Positions 57,698 through 64,000 of a stretch of 64,000 nucleotides of DNA are shown piece after piece (position 1 is the stretch's first letter; each line of letters opens with the position of its first letter). The position numbers and the translations under genes were made by a program. The notes beneath the pieces were generated by a model. The model made no database searches. It was given only the letters and a program-made list of their open reading frames with translations, and was not told the DNA's origin. The DNA is from Paenibacillus sp. BIHB 4019 (GTDB lineage Bacteria > Bacillota > Bacilli > Paenibacillales > Paenibacillaceae). The DNA lies in contig NZ_CP016808.1 of assembly GCF_002741035.1 (NCBI RefSeq), forward strand, positions 5,690,501 through 5,754,500, in the 5' to 3' direction.

Positions 57698-59239
57698 ATG
57701 GCAAATATCCCAGCACTACCTACATACCCAGAGCCTTTATGGATGAAATCGGCAGAGAGTCTTCCTTCCTACCCTAAGCTGGAGGAGAATATCGAATCCG
57801 ATGTTGTTGTGGTTGGAGGGGGCATTTCAGGAATAACGACAGGATACTTGCTCGCGAAAGCAGGGTTGCGAGTCGTTCTATTGGAGGCCAGCACTCTCTT
57901 CAGTGGGACAACCGGTCATACAACTGCTAAAATAACCGCTCAGCATGACATTATTTACGATGCGCTTATTAAACAAGAGGGTTATGAGAAAGCAGAACTC
58001 TATTACAAAGCCAATGCAGACGCGCTTCAATTTATTCGAGATACGGTCAATGAACATGGGATTGAATGCGGCTTCACCGAGCAGGATGCCTACGTGTATT
58101 CAAAGACAGATTCTTACCTGTCGAAGCTTCAAGACGAAATGGCCGCTTATGAAAGGCTCGGTATAACCGGATACTATGTTGACCACATTCCTTTGACGAA
58201 TATTCCGGCAATAGCAGCCGTCGTCATGAAGAAGCAGGCACAATTCCATCCTTTGCAATATTTGAGCGCGCTTGCCGGCAAGTTCGTCGAGGCTGGTGGC
58301 CGGATCTACGAACATTCAACGGCAACAGATATTCAACAGGATAAACACCCCGTCGTCGCAACAGCTAATGGCTGCCAAATCACTTGTGATCGCGTCGTCA
58401 TCTGCTCCCACTTTCCCTTCTTTGACGGATATGGCTTCTTTTTCGCCAGAATGCATGCGGAGCGTTCCTATGCCCTTGCCGTAAAAAGTAAGGTTAACTA
58501 TCCAGGCGGCATGTATCTTAGCGCGGAGGAGCCAAAACGTTCCATCCGCAGCGCTACGGACCTGGACGGCTCTCCGCTCTTGATTATTGGCGGTCAGAAC
58601 CATAAAACAGGACAAGGGATTTGTACGATCAACCATTATGAAACGCTGCAGCGGTTTGCAGCAGAGAGCTTCGGAACGGAAAGCATTTCATATCGCTGGT
58701 CAGCGCAAGATTTAGTGACTGGAGACAAATTGCCTTATATAGGCCGTATTACGGAGAATAATCCGAATATCTTCATCGCCTCCGGCTTCAAAAAATGGGG
58801 AATGACAACAGGCACCGCAGCGGCTCTTCTCATACGTGACCTTGTTCAGGAGCACGACAATCCGTATACCCAGCTTTTCGCGCCATCCCGTTCCCTGTCT
58901 CTCAGCACGCTGAAAAATCTCGTCGTGGACAATTTGGACGTAGCCAAACATCTAGTCAGCGGTAAAGTAGAAATGGTGCATCGAAAGCCTCATGAGCTGA
59001 ATTCGGACGAAGGTGCCGTAGTCAGCGTGCATGGCCGCCGAGCAGGCGCTTACCGCGATTCGGAAGGAAAACTGCATGTCGTAGATACGACATGCACGCA
59101 TATGGGCTGCGAAGTGGAGTGGAATGACGGGGAGCGAACATGGGACTGTCCTTGCCATGGATCCCGCTTTTCGATAACAGGCACAGTACTTGAAGGTCCG
59201 GCAGAAAGGCCGCTTAAGACGATTGAAGTTAGCGGTTAA
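57698..59239 (+). CDS. FAD-dependent oxidoreductase with C-terminal Rieske domain
   Basis: 513 residues: a DAO-type FAD domain (dinucleotide motif VVVGGGISGITTGYLLA near residue 40) and a C-terminal Rieske [2Fe-2S] domain with C466-T-H468 and C484-P-C-H487. The middle contains DLVTGDKLPYIG and GFKKWGMTTGTAAA, typical of the glycine/D-amino-acid oxidase-like proteins that carry this Rieske tail. The frame opens at 57665, but GGAGGGA at 57684 sits before ATG 57698. Physiological substrate is unknown. A hairpin AACCCGC/GCGGGTT (59260-59294) followed by ATTTCTCTTG may end the transcript. Confidence 0.88.
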   Translation: MANIPALPTYPEPLWMKSAESLPSYPKLEENIESDVVVVGGGISGITTGYLLAKAGLRVVLLEASTLFSGTTGHTTAKITAQHDIIYDALIKQEGYEKAELYYKANADALQFIRDTVNEHGIECGFTEQDAYVYSKTDSYLSKLQDEMAAYERLGITGYYVDHIPLTNIPAIAAVVMKKQAQFHPLQYLSALAGKFVEAGGRIYEHSTATDIQQDKHPVVATANGCQITCDRVVICSHFPFFDGYGFFFARMHAERSYALAVKSKVNYPGGMYLSAEEPKRSIRSATDLDGSPLLIIGGQNHKTGQGICTINHYETLQRFAAESFGTESISYRWSAQDLVTGDKLPYIGRITENNPNIFIASGFKKWGMTTGTAAALLIRDLVQEHDNPYTQLFAPSRSLSLSTLKNLVVDNLDVAKHLVSGKVEMVHRKPHELNSDEGAVVSVHGRRAGAYRDSEGKLHVVDTTCTHMGCEVEWNDGERTWDCPCHGSRFSITGTVLEGPAERPLKTIEVSG

Positions 59240-59259
59240 ATTCACTATAGACACCGATA

Positions 59260-59304
59260 AACCCGCCGGAGCAGATTTTACTACCCAGCGGGTTATTTCT
59301 CTTG
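59260..59304 (+). terminator. Probable terminator after the FAD-Rieske gene
   Basis: AACCCGC (59260-59266) pairs with GCGGGTT (59288-59294), with a 21-base loop, followed by ATTTCTCTTGTTTATTTT. The stem is short, and the T run is interrupted. Confidence 0.5.
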
Positions 59305-59345
59305 TTTATTTTCATGTGGCATTATTCATTAAGGAATGTTGGAAC

Positions 59346-61649
59346 TTAAATGACTAGAACGACAACCTCGGCAGAATACAACCCGTCTGCGTAAGCCGTT
59401 AATACAATACGGCCCTTTTCTCCCGATAATCGAATAATTGTGCTGACGCAGCCTCGGTACATATGCATCCAATTTCGGTCATAGGGCTCGCTGGAACACA
59501 AGTCTCCGTTATCTACTCGCACAATCTCGGCAGGTCCATTAACTTGGAAGGTGACCTTGGCGCTTTCACGAAATACGGGCGTCCCCTCTTGGTCGATTGC
59601 CCGGACAGTTAACAAACGATGGTAACCATCCTTGGCTGGCAATTTGACTGTTTCTTCATCGAAGCTCAGTTTCACCGTAGGGCCGGCTGTTTGCAGCGTA
59701 TAGCTACAGGCCTCTTGTCCGCCGTTGAACCCTCTAACTATCACGGTGCCGGGCAAATAGGGAAGGTAACCCGTAATCATACGGCTAGGGTAAGAGGAAG
59801 GTTGCTTTACATGGTACTGCTTGCCATTAAGCTCTAGCTGCACTTCCTCGCAGTTAGACGCGATCATATACGGAATGACCGTTTTGTTGAATTGCTGGAA
59901 ATTCCAATGGCTCGCGTATCGGGGAGCATCCCAATGCTGCTTGACGCCCTCGTCCTGCAAGGAGTAATCCTGTACAGCAAAATATACCATTGGCTTTTCC
60001 GACCAGTAGCTTTCGTATAGATAGGACAACGGCTTGCGTTCATTGTTCGTCCAAAATAATGAACCGGCCCATCCTTTCGCAGGATATCCCATGGATTCGC
60101 CCAAATAGTCGATGCCCGTCCAGAGCATTCCGCCGATGACGTAATCGTGCTTCTCCACGTCCATCCATGGCACCTCGTCACTGAAATTTTGCATTTGCTC
60201 GGGATGTCCCCTGAAAAATTGATACGTCTCCGTACCCAGAATCAGCTTGTCAGGAACAACTTTATGGATGCCGGGATACCATTGCTCCTGATAGTTGCAG
60301 CTGATGACATCGACAATTTCGGCGATCCGCCGGATTCGTTCAATTCTCTCGTCCTGATCGTAAATTTCCGTATCACTCTCCGTATCCACGAACTGCTGAA
60401 TATCCTCTACTTTGGAGAGATCGACGTTGTCCTCATATTTGAAGTGCGGGTTCATCGCGTAGGAGACAGGCCTTGTATCGTCAAGCGTTAGAAGATGATC
60501 CTTAAGCATTTTCAAGATGCTCAGCATGGAAGCCTGTCCTTGGTTCTCCACTTCGTTGCCGACGCCCCACATGAAAATACAGGGATGATTCCTGTCTCTT
60601 CGCACCATACATTCCAAATCGCGCTGCCACTCCGTCTCGAAGTATCTCCGATAAGACCCGCCCGTCCACTTGTCGAATGGCTCCTCATAGACTAGCAGCC
60701 CCAGCTCATCGCAAAGATCCAGCAGCTCCGAAGCCGGGATGTGATGAGAGACGCGTACAGCGTTGCATCCCATTTCCTTGAACTTAAGGAATCGCTCTCT
60801 CCAAATTTCGGGCGTGACAGCTATACCGAGAGATCCGGCATCTTGATGCACGCAGAAACCTTTGATTTTTGTCAATTGACCGTTCAAATACATCCCTTTG
60901 CCTGCAACCATTTCAATCGTCCGAATGCCGATACGCAGCTTGTATATGTCTGAAATCTGTTTGTCCTCGTGCAGAGTCAATTCCACGTTGTAGAGTTGCG
61001 GCTGCTCGGGACTCCACAGCTTCGGAGACGGAATATCAATCGTAATGCTGCCGTTGTCAGACTCTCCCGTATACGACAGTCTTCCGTTTGTCATATTTGC
61101 ACTCACTAAGGCAGCGGCCCCGGTATGAATCTTCACCACTGCGCTGTTGCCTTCAATCTTCGTGACTACTTGTATATGCTCCGGATTCAAATGTTTTTCT
61201 GGCAAGGTCAACAGCTTGACCGTCCGGTATATACCTGCTCCCGAATACCATCTGTCCGCTGGCATAGATGTATTATCCACTTTGACCTGAATCAGATTAT
61301 CGCCCGCATGGACGGCATCCGTAATATTAAGGGTGAATCTGGAATAACCATATTTCCTGCCTCCTACAGCAATGCCATTCACCCATACCGTACTGTTCTC
61401 GTATATGCCGTCGAATTGCAGCTGATAGACATGACCTTCCTTTTTCTCCTCTAAAACTAAAGTTTTTCTGTACCAGCCGATCCCCCATCTATCCCTGAAC
61501 CCTTGTGGTTCGCCCTGCTTCATATGCCTAACGATCGGAGCGGTTATCGCCCAGTCGTGGGGCAAATGAACGGGCTCAAAGTTATCGTCTACTGGCTCAT
61601 TTAATGTAAATTCCCAACCATTCATCAATAGTGTTTCGGTTCTGTACAT
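59346..61649 (-). CDS. Glycoside hydrolase family 2 enzyme (beta-galactosidase/glucuronidase type)
   Basis: 767 residues: an N-terminal sugar-binding jelly-roll (LPHDWAIT, GWYRKTL, YENSTVWVNGIAVGG), an immunoglobulin-like domain, the TIM barrel with acid/base Glu366 in WGVGNEVENQG and nucleophile Glu474 in LGTETY, then C-terminal beta domains. HDW and RVSHH patterns are GH2 signatures. No signal peptide, so intracellular. ATG 61649 with AAAGGATG upstream. It is divergent from an AraC-type gene at 61789, which likely controls it. Beta-galactosidase is the default; beta-glucuronidase, mannosidase or a plant-glycan exo-enzyme are possible. Confidence 0.88.
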   Translation of the reverse strand: MYRTETLLMNGWEFTLNEPVDDNFEPVHLPHDWAITAPIVRHMKQGEPQGFRDRWGIGWYRKTLVLEEKKEGHVYQLQFDGIYENSTVWVNGIAVGGRKYGYSRFTLNITDAVHAGDNLIQVKVDNTSMPADRWYSGAGIYRTVKLLTLPEKHLNPEHIQVVTKIEGNSAVVKIHTGAAALVSANMTNGRLSYTGESDNGSITIDIPSPKLWSPEQPQLYNVELTLHEDKQISDIYKLRIGIRTIEMVAGKGMYLNGQLTKIKGFCVHQDAGSLGIAVTPEIWRERFLKFKEMGCNAVRVSHHIPASELLDLCDELGLLVYEEPFDKWTGGSYRRYFETEWQRDLECMVRRDRNHPCIFMWGVGNEVENQGQASMLSILKMLKDHLLTLDDTRPVSYAMNPHFKYEDNVDLSKVEDIQQFVDTESDTEIYDQDERIERIRRIAEIVDVISCNYQEQWYPGIHKVVPDKLILGTETYQFFRGHPEQMQNFSDEVPWMDVEKHDYVIGGMLWTGIDYLGESMGYPAKGWAGSLFWTNNERKPLSYLYESYWSEKPMVYFAVQDYSLQDEGVKQHWDAPRYASHWNFQQFNKTVIPYMIASNCEEVQLELNGKQYHVKQPSSYPSRMITGYLPYLPGTVIVRGFNGGQEACSYTLQTAGPTVKLSFDEETVKLPAKDGYHRLLTVRAIDQEGTPVFRESAKVTFQVNGPAEIVRVDNGDLCSSEPYDRNWMHMYRGCVSTIIRLSGEKGRIVLTAYADGLYSAEVVVLVI

Positions 61650-61788
61650 TCTAATGTCATCCTTTCGCTATTTCGTTTGGCGCAGTTGTAACAAGTGGTA
61701 CTCTGTTATATTATTTAGTGTAATAGCCCGATAATAAGGAAACAATCTAATGATTTTACGAATAACATTAAAATATTAAGGTGATCTG

Positions 61789-62613
61789 ATGACGAAAAGA
61801 TATATTCCAGTGCTGACTGAATTAGACAGAGAACTGCCTTATTATGTTGTACAGGCCGGTCAGCATTGGCTGCAGGAGAATGTCATACGCCCCCAAGGCT
61901 ATTTATATCAGTGGATTCAATGCGTTGAAGGAGAAGGGGAATTAATAGTCGAAGGCAAGGTCTACCGGGTAAAGGAAGGAATGGCTATGCTTCTATTTCA
62001 GGGAGTTCCCCATGAGTATTATGCAGTAAGCTCCTCCTGGATCGTCGACTGGATCGTCTTTGACGGCCATCAAGTGCAATCGTTTTTGAACCGCATTGCT
62101 GGCATCTCAGCATCCGGCGTATATTATGTCTCCAGGCCTGAGGCGCTGTTGGCCAGAATAAGGAATGTCCTTGATATTGGGCAGTCGAACGCCGGATTAA
62201 AGGGTATCCAATGCTCTGGAGTGATGTACTCCCTGCTTACAGATATTGTGCAATATGCATCGGTCCTCCCCAACCATAGCGCCACCAGCCTCAATTTCAA
62301 GCTTAAGCCGCTGTTCGATTACATGGAGCAGAACTTCCGCCAGCCGCTCACGCTGGAAATCTTGGCCGAGGTCATCGACGTTACGCCGCAGCATTTATGT
62401 ACCGTTTTCAAAAAAACAACCGGTATACGTATTTTTCAATATATTCATTCCGTAAGGATTAAAAAAAGCAAGGAGCTTCTCCTGCAGCATTCTCAAATGC
62501 AAGTGAAGGAAATTGCTTATCTTAGCGGCTTTGAAGATGCCAACTATTTCTGCTCTGTCTTTAAAAAGCTGGAACAAATTACACCGAGCCAGTACAGGAA
62601 CATACATTTTTGA
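61789..62613 (+). CDS. AraC-family regulator (cupin type)
   Basis: 274 residues: an N-terminal cupin sugar-sensing domain (GQHWLQENVIRPQGYLY, GEGELIVEGKVYRVKEGMAML) and a C-terminal AraC double HTH (LTLEILAEVIDVTPQHLCTV, VKEIAYLSGFEDANYFCSVF, TPSQYRN). It diverges from the GH2 gene with 139 bases between their starts, so it most likely activates that gene in response to a sugar. SD AAGGTGAT before ATG 61789. Confidence 0.88.
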   Translation: MTKRYIPVLTELDRELPYYVVQAGQHWLQENVIRPQGYLYQWIQCVEGEGELIVEGKVYRVKEGMAMLLFQGVPHEYYAVSSSWIVDWIVFDGHQVQSFLNRIAGISASGVYYVSRPEALLARIRNVLDIGQSNAGLKGIQCSGVMYSLLTDIVQYASVLPNHSATSLNFKLKPLFDYMEQNFRQPLTLEILAEVIDVTPQHLCTVFKKTTGIRIFQYIHSVRIKKSKELLLQHSQMQVKEIAYLSGFEDANYFCSVFKKLEQITPSQYRNIHF

Positions 62614-62637
62614 TCCATTGAATAGAAAAACAAAAAA

Positions 62638-62676
62638 CCACGTCTTAGCAGGCACATTGTACCCCTTAAGACGTGG
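62638..62676 (-). terminator. Terminator of the acetyltransferase gene
   Basis: A perfect 10-bp stem (CCACGTCTTA at 62638-62647 with its complement at 62667-62676); on the minus strand TTTTTTGTTTTT follows. It lies 77 bases beyond the acetyltransferase stop and also between the two convergent genes. Confidence 0.85.
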
Positions 62677-62752
62677 TGCTTCGCTGACTTCGTTCCCATT
62701 CACCGTCGGTTTGCCATCTTCAAATTGGATTTTGCTTACCTTTTCCAAAAAT

Positions 62753-63349
62753 TCATTCAGCGGGTCTTCTCCATGGATTGTCAGAGAATTTAACCGGTCT
62801 AATGACTTTACACGGAACTCCGGCAGCGATCGAATTCGGCGGAATATCTTTAGTCACTACACTCCCCGCTCCGATAATGCTATTTTTACCGATGGTCACG
62901 CCTTGAGTAATCTTTACGTCTCCGCCAAGCCATACGTTATCTTCCAGAATGATTGGCGCCGAATACACCCCTTTTTCTGACCGTTCAAAAGGGTCCTCCG
63001 CATGATTGGCTGCATACAGTCCCGCTCTCGGTCCAATATATACATCGTTGCCTATTTTCACTTCATTGCAATCGAGGATAATCATGTCATGATTAATGTA
63101 TACATCATTTCCGATGGAAATATTAAAGCCAAACTCGCAGCGGAAATTAGACTCAATGTACACATTTTCCCCCACTTCGGCAAACAACTCTTTAAAAATG
63201 GACATGTCGTAGTCATCATTAGTATTGACTTTATGATTGTACTTCCGACATTCCGAAATAGCATGCGTTCGAAGTGCGGCTACGTCTTTTCCGGCATCAT
63301 CATACATGTCACCAGAATTAACCATCCTTTTAATTTCTTCGATATTCAT
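62753..63349 (-). CDS. Maltose/galactoside O-acetyltransferase-like protein
   Basis: 198 residues: the N-terminal Mac helical segment (MVNSGDMYDDAGKDVAALR) and a left-handed beta-helix of hexapeptide repeats (VYIESNFRCEFGFNISIGN, ITQGVTIGKNSIIGAGSVVT), with the catalytic His116 in AANHAED. Such trimers transfer acetyl from acetyl-CoA to non-metabolised sugars. ATG 63349 follows GGAGGG by about 5 bases. It lies between two AraC-type genes and near a GH2 enzyme, consistent with a sugar-utilisation neighbourhood. Confidence 0.9.
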   Translation of the reverse strand: MNIEEIKRMVNSGDMYDDAGKDVAALRTHAISECRKYNHKVNTNDDYDMSIFKELFAEVGENVYIESNFRCEFGFNISIGNDVYINHDMIILDCNEVKIGNDVYIGPRAGLYAANHAEDPFERSEKGVYSAPIILEDNVWLGGDVKITQGVTIGKNSIIGAGSVVTKDIPPNSIAAGVPCKVIRPVKFSDNPWRRPAE

Positions 63350-63472
63350 AAGCCCTCCTGTATTTGACCTATCCTTTTTCTTTTGTACAAGATAAAATTA
63401 TATCAGCGCGCCATCTAAGAAACGTGCACTTTATTCTCCAATTATATAACGATATTCCCAATCGGGAGGTAA

Positions 63473-64000
63473 ATGAATTTGATTTTAGACAACCAGCATC
63501 TAGACCATACGCTTTATGAAAAAATTCAACATGGCCAAAAGGATTTCCCCATTCAATTTTATATAGATGAGCTTTACACATTTGAAAATAAAAAATTTCC
63601 GCTGCATTGGCATTTTGAATTGGAATTTTTCATCGTACAAGATGGTCCCCTGCGAGCTCAAATCGGTAATCAATTCATAGAGCTAAGTCCAGGGGATGGC
63701 ATTTTTGTTAATGGAAATACGTTACATTCTTTTGAACAGGTTCATAAAGAAGATAGGTGCAAATGTCCTAACATTGTGTTCTCTGCAGAGATGATTGCAC
63801 CCCATTCAAGTATCATCTTTCAAAAATATGTCCTGCCTATCCTCATAAATTCGGATTTGCCTTATTTTGTTCTGTATGCTGGTATTCCTTGGCACAAAGA
63901 AATTTTAAATAAGCTTTCGTCTATTTTTTCCTTATTGCATCAATATGGCCTGAAGAGTCCTTTTGGCGACTTTCCCTATCTCCCTTTAAATACTGAGCAT
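63473..64000 (+). CDS. AraC-family regulator, N-terminal cupin part (cut by window end)
   Basis: An open frame of 176 codons from ATG 63473 to the window edge, with CGGGAGGT at 63463-63470 as SD. It starts MNLILDNQHLDHTLYEKIQH and contains a cupin pattern typical of AraC sensor domains: FPLHWHFELEFFIV, then LRAQIGNQFIELSPGDGIFV and NGNTLHSFE. The HTH domain would lie beyond the window. It diverges from the acetyltransferase gene with 123 bases between their starts and may regulate it. Confidence 0.8.
   Translation, partial: MNLILDNQHLDHTLYEKIQHGQKDFPIQFYIDELYTFENKKFPLHWHFELEFFIVQDGPLRAQIGNQFIELSPGDGIFVNGNTLHSFEQVHKEDRCKCPNIVFSAEMIAPHSSIIFQKYVLPILINSDLPYFVLYAGIPWHKEILNKLSSIFSLLHQYGLKSPFGDFPYLPLNTEH

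Noticed and set aside
62395..62748. 117-codon minus-strand ORF between the AraC and acetyltransferase genes
   Set aside because: It runs through the terminator hairpin and deep into the AraC gene in antisense; the apparent peptide is partly hairpin sequence.
1..64000. CRISPR arrays, rRNA, tRNA, prophage or complete insertion sequences
   Set aside because: No regularly spaced repeats, no RNA gene cores and no transposase or phage structural genes were seen.

Overview
The window reads as chromosome of an endospore-forming, Gram-positive Firmicute, most likely Paenibacillus or a close relative. The grounds are strong AGGAGG-type ribosome binding sites with ATG/GTG/TTG starts, a tricistronic GerA-type germinant receptor operon, Ger(x)C and substrate-binding lipoproteins with lipoboxes, OmpR/HK pairs, an XerS-like recombinase and an MbtH-assisted NRPS locus. 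The genus is inferred from overall character, not from a marker gene. I see no rRNA, tRNA, CRISPR array or prophage.

Layout. 1-7.8 kb: inositol catabolism operon iolD(partial)-iolE-iolC-mmsA-iolG-iolB, a terminator, then a LacI-family regulator. 7.8-11.6 kb (minus): gerA-type operon in the order A-C-B. 11.7-18.1 kb: FMN reductase, an AraC-type regulator, two half-size ABC exporters-fold proteins of the kind used for siderophore import, and a siderophore-binding lipoprotein. 18.2-25.1 kb: alpha/beta hydrolase, IclR + aldo-keto reductase, an orphan HssR-like response regulator, a zinc-type alcohol dehydrogenase and a complete two-component pair. 25.2-38.7 kb: cytochrome P450, its TetR regulator (both with the same inverted-repeat operator), and a compact NRPS cluster: A-T protein, glycosyltransferase, a C-A-T-TE protein fused to an MFS exporter, MbtH, then a serine hydrolase. 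38.9-44.7 kb: a visibly AT-richer stretch that opens with a tyrosine recombinase and carries a methyltransferase, HAD phosphatase, DeoR regulator, lipoprotein and a frameshifted D,D-carboxypeptidase. 45.2-52.7 kb: MacAB-like export operon, a membrane-anchored propeller protein, HK, RR and a divergent ECF-type sigma factor; the ABC operon and the sigma gene share an identical 19-bp element in their promoters. 52.9-54 kb: wreckage of an SDR and an antibiotic-biosynthesis-monooxygenase gene with an IS3-like end. 54-59.2 kb: aldo-keto reductase, degenerate HD-GYP protein, hydrolase, FAD-Rieske oxidoreductase. 59.3-64 kb: GH2 beta-galactosidase with divergent AraC regulator, a maltose-acetyltransferase-like enzyme and the start of another AraC regulator cut by the window edge.

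The most original parts are the two-module NRPS cluster, whose terminal protein joins a cysteine-type thioesterase to its own exporter, and the RR/HK/ABC/sigma circuit tied together by a shared promoter element. All functions are from reading motifs and remembered family features; no database search was run.
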